Below are positions 12,404-24,400 of a stretch of 64,000 nucleotides of DNA, piece after piece (position 1 is the first letter of the stretch; every line of letters begins with the position of its first letter). The stretch spans positions 186,001 through 250,000 of the forward strand of contig JBBELK010001259.1 in the NCBI GenBank assembly GCA_037783545.1, read 5' to 3'. The DNA comes from Henricia sp. BOLD:AAB3569 (Eukaryota; Echinodermata; Asteroidea; Spinulosida; Echinasteridae). The translations under genes were made by a program, and so were the position numbers. The notes beneath the pieces are model-generated. The model was not told where the DNA came from and made no database searches. It worked only from the letters and a program-made list of their open reading frames with translations.

Positions 12404-15400
12404 TTAAACAAAATAACGAACTTTATGCAAAATAAGATCTGTTGAAATATTACCTTTCCTAGCAAACTTTACGTCATTCCGGCACTTCCAAACAACATAA
12501 CGAAAGTAACTTAAAACTTTAAGGATACGTAATTCTGCAGACTTTGCAGGTGAACCAAAAAGAGAAAAAACGAGATTATCCATGTCGGGGAGGGTGTAGC
12601 GCTTCGTGATGTTACCCAGGTAACGGCTGAGCCACTCCCCCACCGGTCTGACCACGCGACACTCGGTGAACAAGTGACGCGTGGACTCAAAGGTTCCACA
12701 GTGTGGACAAAGCCCTGGAGCGCCGAAAATTCGATTCAAAAACTGACCGGTGGGAAGCACTCTGTGCATAATTCGAAAGTTCAAAGAAACCTGATAATTT
12801 GGCAAATTCTTGCACAGAGCGCGTTGCCATACAGTGGCCCAGTCTTTACCGGGTTTTTTACGCTGCACCCTGGGAATGATCTTTTGGAATTCCACAATGT
12901 CTGCATATAACTGTGCCATCTTCAGGTCCCCCCAATTAGTAACCAAATGTTTGTATTTTCTGAACGAAATCAAGACAGTATCGTAAAAGGGGGAACGAGA
13001 AAAGCAGTGCGGTATGCTGTTGACGGCCAAGTGGGGGGCAATGTCCCGGAGGGACAGCCCACACCAATAGGAAGCGAGAACTTTCCACTTGGCCGCCCGT
13101 TCAGAAATTAAGTCTTTTATATGCAGACATTGGAGCGCGACTATTCTACTTTCCAGGTCAATGACTCCAAGGCCTCCTTTGGAGGGTGGCAGGTGCATGG
13201 TTTTCCGGTTGACATATTCTGTTGATTGGCCCCAAATAAATCCAAAAATAATACGATTAATCTTTGAAATTATATTCTTCCCCGGTGGATGGATTTCGGC
13301 TAGATACCATAACTGAGATAATATATATTGATTGATGACAGTGACCTTACCCTTTAGGGTTAAGTAACTGTCATCCCATTCTCCAATTGTTTTCCTGAGT
13401 TTAATTATTTTCTCCTCCCAAATGTTGTCTTTGTGTTCTCCGTACCCGAGTTCCACCCCAACGACTTTCACGGAATTTACCCAATTGATGTCAACCGGAC
13501 CATGCATCTGACCTCGCCATCGGCCTAGATAAACGCCACCCGTTTTCCTTTGGTTTAGCTTGGCCCCGGACGCGCGCTCGTATCTCTCGATCAGCCGAAA
13601 GCTTCGGGCGACCGAGCGCTCGTCCGACAAGATCAACGTGGTATCATCGGCGTACATGGACATTTTGGCTTCGGTCCCACCCGGCATTTTAACCCCGTGA
13701 ATATTAACATCGTTACGGATCGCTGCCGCCAAAGGCTCTAAAGAAAGAATGTACAAGAGGGGCGACAGGGGACATCCCTGTCGCACACCCCGAAATAAAG
13801 GAAAGGAATCCGAAACATGCCCGTTGCAAATAACTGAACTTTGAATATCTTTATACAATATTCCCACCCACTTTTTGAAATTGTCACCGAAGCCAAAGGT
13901 ATCCAAAACACGCCGAAGATATTCCCAGTCAACCCTGTCGAACGCCTTCTGCTGATCGAGAGACACGAAAATAGCGCCCAGGTTTTTCTGGTCGACGTAA
14001 CTCTGAACGTTTCGAAGGAGATGGGCGTTGTCCGATATGGACCGACCGACTACGGAGCAGGTCTGATCGATATCGATGATTCGATCGAGAACACCCCGCA
14101 GTCGGTTAGCAAGCACCTTGGCAATTAACTTGTAATCAACGTTAAGCAGAGAAATCGGTCGCCAATTACCCAGATCCCCCCTCTCCCCCTTATTCTTGTA
14201 CAGCAAAGTAATCAACCCCAATCTTTGTGAATCTGTGAGAACCCCATTATTAAAAATTTCGTTAATCAAGTCGCAAAGGTCAGAACCCAAATCATCAAAA
14301 AAATGTTTATAAAAATCAGCAGAAAAACCGTCGGAGCCAGGTGTTTTGCCAGTGCCCATATCGAACAATGCCCGTCTCAATTCAAGAAGAGTGACCGGAC
14401 ACTCGAGAGAGTCACGGTCCTCTGAACTTAAATGTCTGTTAACAGAATTACAAAAGAAATCTACGTCATTGTGGCTAATTAAAGGTGCTGAATATAAGTC
14501 TGAATAAAATTCTTTGCAGTGGTTGGTCATATCCTTAGAGTTAGAAATTATATTGCCGTGTTTGTCTTTTAAATTATCCATGCGTTTTAAATCATCATTG
14601 TTATTTAAATCAAAATTAATCGTTTCACCGGGAACCTTGGGACGTTTGTGCTGAAAAGAACTGAAATTTGGCTGGTTTTTCTCTAATTGTGTCAACTTAA
14701 AACGAATATCTTTAACTTTAACACCATATGAAGCGTCACCTTTATCTAAATTACATTGATAATCATTTAGTTTACGTAATAGGTCTTTACGTTCAGAGTT
14801 ACGTCGACGCGCTAAACCGACGGAAAAAGAAATTGCCGCTCGTTTTAGGCCCGATTTCCCCTCCTCCCACCAGTCACTTAAATTTCGAAATTCCCCTTTT
14901 TGCGTTCGCCAAAAATCCCACTCCCTTTTAATAGTGTCTTGAAACAAAACATTTCCCAAAAGACTAGAATTCAATTTCCAAAACCCCTTTCCAATGTTTG
15001 AAATCCCCCCCATTATTTTAGTGCATACCATGTCGTGGTCGGACCACGGAAAAGCGGCAATTTCACTAAGGGAACCCACCGACAACTCCCGCGATAGATA
15101 AATACGGTCGATTCTTGTCCCTTGGTTTTGTGCACTATTGTGCCAGGTGAAACGCTGCTGGTCGGGGTTTTGCTCCCGCCAGCAGTCTACTAAATTAAAA
15201 TTTGCAACTGATTTATTAAATTCCTTTATACCGGATTTTCCAAGAACAGAATCTCCCTTCGAATCTATGGCAGGTTCTGGAACACAATTAAAATCTCCCC
15301 CCAAAATAACATGACGAAAGCCGTGAAAATGGTGTGGCAACTCAGTTGAAAAAAAGGATTTTCTTTCCCCCCGGTCATTGGGGGCATAGACATTAATGAT

Positions 15401-15724
15401 ACGAACCTTTTTATCAGTGTTTGGTAAAGTAATTGTAAGGGACAAAATTCGACCGTTGTCATCCCGGAAGAGGTCCGTGGGTTTCCACGAGTGGCGCTTT
15501 GAAAGCAAAATAGCCACACCTCTACTGGAACTATTCCCAAAACACCAAAACCCTTTACCGTCGAATTCCCGGGTCCACGATCTGGCTTCGTGGAAACCAG
15601 ATGCGTGGGTCTCCTGCAACAGTAGAATATCGGTATTCTTGCCGTTGCACGAGCCGAAAATTCGACGGCGCTTATCATGATTTCTCAAACCGTTAACATT
15701 CACACTGGAAATTAAAAATTCCAT
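12404..15724 (-). CDS. LINE ORF2 protein: APE-type endonuclease and reverse transcriptase
   Basis: This 1106-residue protein nicks target DNA and copies the element RNA at the nick (target-primed reverse transcription). The N-terminal exonuclease-endonuclease-phosphatase domain (about 1-240) has the expected sites in order: NVNG (N9), LLLQETH (E38), NVYAPN (Y113), GGDFN (D144, N146), FTWHN, RIDRIY (D206) and SDHDMV (D229, H230). The reverse transcriptase core (about 480-770) has NWRPISLLNVDYK, SLDQQKAFDRVD (D589), RGVRQGCPLSP and YADD (691-694). A C-terminal knuckle C1006-X2-C-X7-H1017-X4-C1022 is typical of L1/Tx1-type proteins. No RNase H follows. The start ATG at 15724 directly precedes the endonuclease, 36 bp after the ORF1 stop and in the same frame, with stop codons between. 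The length is full for the family, and no stop or frameshift is seen. Satellite target preference would reside in the endonuclease, by analogy with site-specific Tx1-like elements. Confidence 0.95.
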   Translation of the reverse strand: MEFLISSVNVNGLRNHDKRRRIFGSCNGKNTDILLLQETHASGFHEARSWTREFDGKGFWCFGNSSSRGVAILLSKRHSWKPTDLFRDDNGRILSLTITLPNTDKKVRIINVYAPNDRGERKSFFSTELPHHFHGFRHVILGGDFNCVPEPAIDSKGDSVLGKSGIKEFNKSVANFNLVDCWREQNPDQQRFTWHNSAQNQGTRIDRIYLSRELSVGSLSEIAAFPWSDHDMVCTKIMGGISNIGKGFWKLNSSLLGNVLFQDTIKREWDFWRTQKGEFRNLSDWWEEGKSGLKRAAISFSVGLARRRNSERKDLLRKLNDYQCNLDKGDASYGVKVKDIRFKLTQLEKNQPNFSSFQHKRPKVPGETINFDLNNNDDLKRMDNLKDKHGNIISNSKDMTNHCKEFYSDLYSAPLISHNDVDFFCNSVNRHLSSEDRDSLECPVTLLELRRALFDMGTGKTPGSDGFSADFYKHFFDDLGSDLCDLINEIFNNGVLTDSQRLGLITLLYKNKGERGDLGNWRPISLLNVDYKLIAKVLANRLRGVLDRIIDIDQTCSVVGRSISDNAHLLRNVQSYVDQKNLGAIFVSLDQQKAFDRVDWEYLRRVLDTFGFGDNFKKWVGILYKDIQSSVICNGHVSDSFPLFRGVRQGCPLSPLLYILSLEPLAAAIRNDVNIHGVKMPGGTEAKMSMYADDTTLILSDERSVARSFRLIERYERASGAKLNQRKTGGVYLGRWRGQMHGPVDINWVNSVKVVGVELGYGEHKDNIWEEKIIKLRKTIGEWDDSYLTLKGKVTVINQYILSQLWYLAEIHPPGKNIISKINRIIFGFIWGQSTEYVNRKTMHLPPSKGGLGVIDLESRIVALQCLHIKDLISERAAKWKVLASYWCGLSLRDIAPHLAVNSIPHCFSRSPFYDTVLISFRKYKHLVTNWGDLKMAQLYADIVEFQKIIPRVQRKKPGKDWATVWQRALCKNLPNYQVSLNFRIMHRVLPTGQFLNRIFGAPGLCPHCGTFESTRHLFTECRVVRPVGEWLSRYLGNITKRYTLPDMDNLVFSLFGSPAKSAELRILKVLSYFRYVVWKCRNDVKFARKGNISTDLILHKVRYFV

Positions 15725-15760
15725 TATTTATAGGATTTGTTAAAAACCCCAAACCAATTC

Positions 15761-17113
15761 TCATTTCTTCTTGGCCTTACGGCAGTTCTTTTTGGTTTCC
15801 CACACACCACCCTGCTGTTCGTCAGACGACGACCGCCCCCGCTTGCTTGAAATCATTGAGACGACTGAGTCCTTGTCCGAGTCCGTGGACTCCCGCTCCG
15901 ACAACGGGGTCTCGTTGATGACAAGAGGCCCCGAAGTTATAATTGAGTCCATTTCATCCAAAAGTACTTCAAACATAGACCGTTCCGCCCAGGAACGCGT
16001 TGCGTCTGCCTTGTTTATTCCTTTCCTGGGCGGACGCGGTCCTTTTGCCGGAGCAGGAGTCGGGGCGGGTGCCAATGGCGGGGGCGGTGCAGGCTTGGTT
16101 GGTGGTGGGGCCTTGGGTGCGGTCTTGCCGGGTGGTGAAGAGGGAGCTGTCCGGCCAGGCAGGGCCGCGCCTCGTCCCATGTTTGGTTTTCCCACAGGAG
16201 TGTTCTTGCGTGGAACTGGACGGGGCGCGGATTTTTGTCCCGGTGCAGCGGCTGATGGAGGACCGGCGTTCTGTGGTCCCGGGGTACGTTCCGCGCTGGT
16301 TCCTGCGGGTTTTGGTTGCGGAGCATTGCTCGGTCCAGCGCGTTGCGGTCCCGGGGCAGGCACGGTGCGGGCTGCCGGTGTTGGGGTTGTGGTGGGGGTC
16401 GGGGTGGTGGGGGTCGGGGTGTCGGCGGTATCCTCGGAGTCGGTGTCTGAATGAATGCTTACATTGTCTCTGTGCTGGATGTTATTGCCGACTCTCTGCG
16501 CCCAGGTCTGTTGGTGTCGAGGCGGCTTCGGGCAAATGTTGCTGCGGTGCCCAGCTTCACCGCAATTATAGCAGCGAATCTGGACACAAAAAGCCGCCTT
16601 ATGCCCGGGCGCTCCACACCGCCGGCAGGTCTCTACTTGGCCGTTGTAACGTACCTTTAATTGGTAACCCCCGACCCACACGTACGACGGGATGGCCTTG
16701 TCGACATGCATGCGGATATGCCGCATGCCGTTTTCCCACGTTGGATGCAATACCCAGTGTCCCCGTCGTACTCCCAACACCGTACCGTACTGTCCAAGAA
16801 GTGTGATAATAGGCCGATCCTCCATTTCGTAGGGTGCGTAGCTAACGGTAACGTAGTCTACTGGTCGCTGCACCGGGCTGGCGTTAAACCTGACATTCCC
16901 CGCGGCAAGTTGAGTTTCCAGGATCTTCTTCCTCCCGGCGGCGGTCCTCGGCGTCACAAGCCATCGCAGGTCTCCGAGTTGTTGAAGGCACTTGATCTCG
17001 CCGTCGGGAAGGGTAGACGCAATGGTTCGGCAGACATCCTGGTAGTTCAACTTGCTGGGCAGGTCCAAAGTCACAGTCAGCTCCCTCTTCAGGTTAGAAT
17101 TAGCGTCGTTCAT
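15761..17113 (-). CDS. LINE ORF1 protein: CCHC zinc-knuckle nucleic-acid-binding protein
   Basis: This 450-residue protein probably packages element RNA. Residues about 8-160 form a globular region of mixed strand/helix character that I do not assign to a named fold with certainty. It may be RRM-like, as in other Tx1-type ORF1 proteins. Two retroviral-type knuckles follow, C163-X2-C-X4-H-X4-C176 and C181-X2-C-X4-H-X4-C194. Next comes a low-complexity Thr/Pro/Ala-rich stretch (about 225-365), then a basic C-terminus ending in KAKKK. The ATG at 17113 is the first in frame and lies about 17 bp from the element's 5' boundary. The first stop is 36 bp before ORF2, so ORF2 is probably translated by re-initiation or a similar route. 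GC-rich antisense frames across the Pro-rich part are shadows. Confidence 0.9.
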   Translation of the reverse strand: MNDANSNLKRELTVTLDLPSKLNYQDVCRTIASTLPDGEIKCLQQLGDLRWLVTPRTAAGRKKILETQLAAGNVRFNASPVQRPVDYVTVSYAPYEMEDRPIITLLGQYGTVLGVRRGHWVLHPTWENGMRHIRMHVDKAIPSYVWVGGYQLKVRYNGQVETCRRCGAPGHKAAFCVQIRCYNCGEAGHRSNICPKPPRHQQTWAQRVGNNIQHRDNVSIHSDTDSEDTADTPTPTTPTPTTTPTPAARTVPAPGPQRAGPSNAPQPKPAGTSAERTPGPQNAGPPSAAAPGQKSAPRPVPRKNTPVGKPNMGRGAALPGRTAPSSPPGKTAPKAPPPTKPAPPPPLAPAPTPAPAKGPRPPRKGINKADATRSWAERSMFEVLLDEMDSIITSGPLVINETPLSERESTDSDKDSVVSMISSKRGRSSSDEQQGGVWETKKNCRKAKKK

Positions 17114-17317
17114 GGTTCACGGCACAAGTCCCAAACTGGGGTGCGTCAACGACAGTCCGAAGGACTGAGCATGCGCACGAGTCAGGAGTACACCAAAGAG
17201 GTGTGTACAGACAGCCACGGGTTGCGTGAGCAGTCAGGAAGCTCCAACCCAGTTTTCCCTAAACTTTGAAATTTCTCTGCCATTTCCCGGCGAAAGTCTG
17301 TCAATTTTGTAGGACTA

Positions 17318-20271
17318 GTGCGCAATATAGAGTGTTTGGAGCATGCAAAATTTGAAGTTCGTCGGAAAATTTTTCGACCTCCGAATTTGCCGACGTTTGA
17401 ACCACACTTTGACCAAATTGCCGTGCCAAACTGGGGTGCGTCAACGACAGTCCGAAGGACTGAGCATGCGCACGAGTCAGGAGTACACCAAAGAGGTGTG
17501 TACAGACAGCCACGGGTTGCGTGAGCAGTCAGGAAGCTCCAACCCAGTTTTCCCTAAACTTTGAAATTTCTCTGCCATTTCCCGGCGAAAGTCTGTCAAT
17601 TTTTTAGGACAAGTGCGCAATATAGAGTGTTTGGAGCATGCAAAATTTGAAGTTCGTCGGAAAATTTTTCGACCTCCAAATTTGCCGACGTTTGAACCAC
17701 ACTTTGACCAAATTGCCGTGCCAAACTGGGGTGCGTCAACGACAGTCCGAAGGACTGAGCATGCGGACGAGTCAGGAGTACACCAAAGAGGTGTGTACAG
17801 ACAGCCACGGGTTGCGTGAGCAGTCAGGAAGCTCCAACCCAGTTTTCCCTAAACTTTGAAATTTCTCTGCCATTTCCCGGCGAAAGTCTGTCAATTTTTT
17901 AGGACAAGTGCGCAATATAGAGTGTTTGGAGCATGCAATTTTGAAGTTCGTCGGAAAATTTTTCGACCTCCAAATTTGCCGACGTTTGAACCACACTTTG
18001 ACCAAATTGCCGTGGCAAACTGGGGTGCGTCAACGACAGTCCGAAGGACTGAGCATGCGCACGAGTCAGGAGTACACCAAAGAGGTGTGTACAGACAGCC
18101 ACGGGTTGCGTGAGCAGTCAGGAAGCTCCAACCCAGTTTTCCCTAAACTTTGAAATTTCTCTGCCATTTCCCGGCGAAAGTCTGTCATTTTTTTAGGACA
18201 AGTGCGCAATATAGAGTGTTTGGAGCATGCAAAATTTGAAGTTCGTCGGAAAAGTTTTCGACCTCCGAATTTGCCGACGTTTGAACCACACTTTGACCAA
18301 ATTGCCGTGCCAAACTGGGGTGCGTCAACGACAGTCCGAAGGACTGAGCAGCATGCGCACGAGTCAGGAGTACACCAAAGAGGTGTGTACAGACAGCCAC
18401 GGATTGCGTGAGCAGTCAGGAAGCTCCAACCCAGTTTTCCCTAAACTTTGAAATTTCTCTGCCATTTTCCGGCGAAAGTCTGTCATTTTTTTAGGACAAG
18501 TGCGCAATATAGATTGTTTGGAGCATGCAAAATTTGAAGTTCGTCGGAAAATTTTTCGACCTCCGAATTTGCCGACGTTTGAACCACACTTTGACCAAAT
18601 TGCCGTGCCAAACTGGGGTGCGTCAACGACAGTCCGAAGGACTGAGCATGCGCACGAGTCAGGAGTATACCAAAGAGGTGTGTACAGACAGCCACGGGTT
18701 GCGTGAGCAGTCAGGAAGCTCCAACCCAGTTTTCCCTAAACTTTGAAATTTCTCTGCCATTTCCCGGCGAAAGTCTGTCAATTTTGTAGGACTAGTGCGC
18801 AATATAGAGTGTTTGGAGCATGCAAAATTTGAAGTTCGTCGGAAAATTTTTCGACCTCCGAATTTGCCGACGTTTGAACCACACTTTGACCAAATTGCCG
18901 TGCCAAACTGGGGTGCGTCAACGACAGTCCGAAGGACTGAGCATGCGCACGAGTCAGGAGTACACCAAAGAGGTGTGTACAGACAGCCACGGGTTGCGTG
19001 AGCAGTCAGGAAGCTCCAACCCAGTTTTCCCTAAACTTTGAAATTTCTCTGCCATTTCCCGGCGAAAGTCTGTCAATTTTTTAGGACAAGTGCGCAATAT
19101 AGAGTGTTTGGAGCATGCAAAATTTGAAGTTCGTCGGAAAATTTTTCGACCTCCAAATTTGCCGACGTTTGAACCACACTTTGACCAAATTGCCGTGCCA
19201 AACTGGGGTGCGTCAACGACAGTCCGAAGGACTGAGCATGCGGACGAGTCAGGAGTACACCAAAGAGGTGTGTACAGACAGCCACGGGTTGCGTGAGCAG
19301 TCAGGAAGCTCCAACCCAGTTTTCCCTAAACTTTGAAATTTCTCTGCCATTTCCCGGCGAAAGTCTGTCAATTTTTTAGGACAAGTGCGCAATATAGAGT
19401 GTTTGGAGCATGCAATTTTGAAGTTCGTCGGAAAATTTTTCGACCTCCAAATTTGCCGACGTTTGAACCACACTTTGACCAAATTGCCGTGGCAAACTGG
19501 GGTGCGTCAACGACAGTCCGAAGGACTGAGCATGCGCACGAGTCAGGAGTACACCAAAGAGGTGTGTACAGACAGCCACGGGTTGCGTGAGCAGTCAGGA
19601 AGCTCCAACCCAGTTTTCCCTAAACTTTGAAATTTCTCTGCCATTTCCCGGCGAAAGTCTGTCATTTTTTTAGGACAAGTGCGCAATATAGAGTGTTTGG
19701 AGCATGCAAAATTTGAAGTTCGTCGGAAAAGTTTTCGACCTCCGAATTTGCCGACGTTTGAACCACACTTTGACCAAATTGCCGTGCCAAACTGGGGTGC
19801 GTCAACGACAGTCCGAAGGACTGAGCAGCATGCGCACGAGTCAGGAGTACACCAAAGAGGTGTGTACAGACAGCCACGGGTTGCGTGAGCAGTCAGGAAG
19901 CTCCAACCCAGTTTTCCCTAAACTTTGAAATTTCTCTGCCATTTTCCGGCGAAAGTCTGTCATTTTTTTAGGACAAGTGCGCAATATAGATTGTTTGGAG
20001 CATGCAAAATTTGAAGTTCGTCGGAAAATTTTTCGACCTCCGAATTTGCCGACGTTTGAACCACACTTTGACCAAATTGCCGTGCCAAACTGGGGTGCGT
20101 CAACGACAGTCCGAAGGACTGAGCATGCGCACGAGTCAGGAGTATACCAAAGAGGTGTGTACAGACAGCCACGGGTTGCGTGAGCAGTCAGGAAGCTCCA
20201 ACCCAGTTTTCCCTAAACTTTGAAATTTCTCTGCCATTTCCCGGCGAAAGTCTGTCAATGTTTTAGGACAA
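17318..20271. repeat. Higher-order repeat, 1477 bp five-mer, two copies
   Basis: Units at 17318, 17613, 17908, 18202 and 18500 recur at 18795, 19090, 19385, 19679 and 19977. Shared variants include TTTTGTAGGACTAG, CATGCGGACGAG, CATGCAATTTTG, GGAAAAGTTTTCG and GAGTATACC. Related unit orders occur left of the LINE (from about 9104), so the LINE lies inside an already amplified block. Confidence 0.92.
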
Positions 20272-21432
20272 ATGCGCAATATAGAGTGTTTGGAGCATGC
20301 AAAATTTTTCGACTTCCAAATTTGCCGACGTTTGAACCACACTTTGACCAAATTGCCGTGCCAAACTGGGGTGCGTCAACGACAGTCCGAAGGACTGAGC
20401 ATGCGCACGAGTCAGGAGTACACCAAAGAGGTGTGTACAGACAGCCACGGGTTGCGTGAGCAGTCAGGAAGCTCCAACCCAGTTTTCCCTAAACTTTGAA
20501 ATTTCTCTGCCATTTCCCGGCGAAAGTCTGTCAATTTTTTAGGACAAGTGCGCAATATAGAGTGTTTGGAGCATGCAAAATTTGAAGTTCGTCGGAAAAT
20601 TTTTCGACCTCCAAATTTGCCGACGTTTGAACCACACTTTGACCAAATTGCCGTGCCAAACTGGGGTGCGTCAACGACAGTCCGAAGGACTGAGCATGCG
20701 CACGAGTCAGGAGTACACCAAAGAGGTGTGTACAGACAGCCACGGGTTGCGTGAGCAGTCAGGAAGCTCCAACCCAGTTTTCCCTAAACTTTGAAATTTC
20801 TCTGCCATTTCCCGGCGAAAGTCTGTCAATTTTTTAGGACTAGTGCGCAATATAGAGTGTTTGGAGCATGCAAAATTTGAAGTTCGTCGGAAAATTTTTC
20901 GACCTCCAAATTTGCCGACGTTTGAACCACACTTTGACCAAATTGCCGTGCCAAACTGGGGTGCGTCAACGACAGTCCGAAGGACTGAGCATGCGCACGA
21001 GTCAGGAGTACACCAAAGAGGTGTGTACAGACAGCCACGGGTTGCGTGAGCAGTCAGGAAGCTCCAACCCAGTTTTCCCTAAACTTTGAAATTTCTCTGC
21101 CATTTCCCGGCGAAAGTCTGTCAATTTTTTAGGACAAGTGCGCAATATAGAGTGTTTGGAGCATGCAAAATTTGAAGTTCGTCGGAAAATTTTTCGACCT
21201 CCAAATTTGCCGACGTTTGAACCACACTTTGACCAAATTGCCGTGCCAAACTGGGGTGCGTCAACGACAGTCCGAAGGACTGAGCATGCGCACGAGTCAG
21301 GAGTACACCAAAGAGGTGTGTACAGACAGCCACGGGTTGCGTGAGCAGTCAGGAAGCTCCAACCCAGTTTTCCCTAAACTTTGAAATTTCTCTGCCATTT
21401 CCCGGCGAAAGTCTGTCAATTTTTTAGGACAA

Positions 21433-24400
21433 GTGCGCAATATAGAGTGTTTGGAGCATGCAAAATTTGAAGTTCGTCGGAAAATTTGTCGACCTCCAAA
21501 TTTGCCGACGTTTGAACCACACTTTGACCAAATTGCCGTGCCAAACTGGGGTGCGTCAACGACAGTCCGAAGGACTGAGCAGCATGCGCACGAGTCAGGA
21601 GTACACCAAAGAGGTGTGTACAGACAGCCACGGGTTGCGTGAGCAGTCAGGAAGCTCCAACCCAGTTTTCCCTAAACTTTGAAATTTCTCTGCCATTTTC
21701 CGGCGAAAGTCTGTCATTTTTTTAGGACAAGTGCGCAATATAGAGTGTTTGGAGCATGCAAAATTTGAAGTTCGTCGGAAAATGTTTCGACCTCCGAATT
21801 TGCCGACGTTTGAACCACACTTTGACCAAATTGCCGTGCCAAACTGGGGTGCGTCAACGACAGTCCGAAGGACTGAGCATGCGCACGAGTCAGGAGTGCA
21901 CCAAAGAGGTGTGTACAGACAGCCACGGGTTGCGTGAGCAGTCAGGAAGCTCCAACCCAGTTTTCCCTAAACTTTGAAATTTCTCTGCCATTTCCCGGCG
22001 AAAGTCTGTCATTTTTTTAGGACAAGTGCGCAATATAGAGTGTTTGGAGCATGCAAAATTTGAAGTTCGTCGGAAAATATTTCGACCTCCGAATTTGCCG
22101 ACGTTTGAACCACACTTTGACCAAATTGCCGTGCAAAACTGGGGTGCGTCAACGACAGTCCGAAGGACTGAGCATGCGCACGAGTCAGGAGTACACCAAA
22201 GAGGTGTGTACAGACAGCCACGGGTTGCGTGAGCAGTCAGGAAGCTCCAACCCAGTTTTCCCTAAACTTTGAAATTTCTCTGCCATTTTCCGGCGAAAGT
22301 CTGTCATTTTTTTTAGGACAAGTGCGCAATATAGAGTGTTTGGAGCATGCAAAATTTGAAGTTCGTCGGAAAATTTTTCAACCTCCAAATTTGCCGACGT
22401 TTGAACCACACTTTGACCAAATTGCCGTGCCAAACTGGGGTGCGTCAACGACAGTCCGAAGGACTGAGCATGCGCACGAGTCAGGAGTACACCAAAGAGG
22501 TGTGTACAGACAGCCACGGGTTGCGTGAGCAGTCAGGAAGCTCCAACCCAGTTTTCCCTAAACTTTGAAATTTCTCTGCCATTTCCCGGCGAAAGTCTGT
22601 CAATTTTTTAGGACTAGTGCGCAATATAGAGTGTTTGGAGCATGCAAAATTTGAAGTTCGTCGGAAAATTTTTCGACCTCCAAATTTGCCGACGTTTGAA
22701 CCACACTTTGACCAAATTGCCGTGCCAAACTGGGGTGCGTCAACGACAGTCCGAAGGACTGAGCATGCGCACGAGTCAGGAGTACACCAAAGAGGTGTGT
22801 ACAGACAGCCACGGGTTGCGTGAGCAGTCAGGAAGCTCCAACCCAGTTTTCCCTAAACTTTGAAATTTCTCTGCCACTTCCCGGCGAAAGTCTGTCATTT
22901 TTTTTAGGACAAGTGCGCAATATAGAGTGTTTGGAGCATGCAAAATTTGAAGTTCGTCGGAAAATTTTTCGACCTCCGAATTTGCCGACGTTTGAACCAC
23001 ACTTTGACCAAATTGCCGTGCCAAACTGGGGTGCGTCAACGACAGTCCGAAGGACTGAGCATGCGCACGAGTCAGGAGTACACCAAAGAGGTGTGTACAG
23101 ACAGCCACGGGTTGCGTGAGCAGTCAGGAAGCTCCAACCCAGTTTTCCCTAAACTTTGAAATTTCTCTGCCATTTCCCGGCGAAAGTCTGTCAATTTTTT
23201 AGGACTAGTGCGCAATATAGAGTGTTTGGAGCATGCAAAATTTGAAGTTCGTCGGAAAATTTTTCGACCTCCAAATTTGCCGACGTTTGAACCACACTTT
23301 GACCAAATTGCCGTGCCAAACTGGGGTGCGTCAACGACAGTCCGAAGGACTGAGCAGCGTGCGCACGAGTCAGGAGTACACCAAAGAGGTGTGTACAGAC
23401 AGCCACGGGTTGCGTGAGCAGTCAGGAAGCTCCAACCCAGTTTTCCCTAAACTTTGAAATTTCTCTGCCATTTTCCGGCGAAAGTCTGTCATTTTTTTTA
23501 GGACAAGTGCGCAATATAGAGTGTTTGGAGCATGCAACATTTTTCGACCTCCGAATTTGCCGACGTTTGAACCACACTTTGACCAAATTGCCGTGCCAAA
23601 CTGGGGTGCGTCTACGACAGTCCGAAGGACTGAGCATGCGCACGAGTCAGGAGTACACCAAAGAGGTGTGTACAGACAGCCACGGGTTGCGTGAGCAGTC
23701 AGGAAGCTCCAACCCAGTTTTCCCTAAACTTTGAAATTTCTCTGCCATTTCCCGGCGAAAGTCTGTCAATTTTTTAGGACTAGTGCGCAATATAGAGTGT
23801 TTGGAGCATGCAAAATTTGAAGTTCGTCGGAAAATTTGTCGACCTCCAAATTTGCCGACGTTTGAACCACACTTTGACCAAATTGCCGTGCCAAACTGGG
23901 GTGCGTCAACGACAGTCCGAAGGACTGAGCAGCATGCGCACGAGTCAGGAGTACACCAAAGAGGTGTGTACAGACAGCCACGGGTTGCGTGAGCAGTCAG
24001 GAAGCTCCAACCCAGTTTTCCCTAAACTTTGAAATTTCTCTGCCATTTTCCGGCGAAAGTCTGTCATTTTTTTAGGACAAGTGCGCAATATAGAGTGTTT
24101 GGAGCATGCAAAATTTGAAGTTCGTCGGAAAATTTTTCGACCTCCGAATTTGCCGACGTTTGAACCACACTTTGACCAAATTGCCGTGCCAAACTGGGGT
24201 GCGTCAACGACAGTCCGAAGGACTGAGCATGCGCACGAGTCAGGAGTGCACCAAAGAGGTGTGTACAGACAGCCACGGGTTGCGTGAGCAGTCAGGAAGC
24301 TCCAACCCAGTTTTCCCTAAACTTTGAAATTTCTCTGCCATTTCCCGGCGAAAGTCTGTCATTTTTTTAGGACAAGTGCGCAATATAGAGTGTTTGGAGC

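Larger units (their letters stand above)
12162..17130 (-). mobile_element. Tx1/L1-like non-LTR retrotransposon (LINE) inserted in the satellite unit
   Basis: A 4969 bp element lies on the minus strand with ORF1 (CCHC nucleic-acid-binding protein), ORF2 (APE endonuclease plus reverse transcriptase plus C-terminal CCHC) and a 3' UTR of about 240 bp ending in a stem-loop and TTTTAGAAAAA. There is no LTR, no RNase H region and no long poly(A). On the plus strand the satellite reads ...CCAAATTGCC up to 12161 and resumes with CCAAACTGGGGTGCG at 17131. The uninterrupted unit has GTG between these, so three target bases are missing and no target duplication is visible. The sequence before the ORF1 ATG is only about 17 bp, so the 5' end is either very short or truncated. 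Both frames are open, suggesting a recent insertion. Assignment to the Tx1/L1 group is from architecture and motifs, not from a tree. Confidence 0.93.

Noticed and set aside
15771-16806. Plus-strand open frames of 227 and 268 codons
   Set aside because: They are antisense to the GC-rich Pro-rich part of LINE ORF1, which removes stops on the opposite strand.
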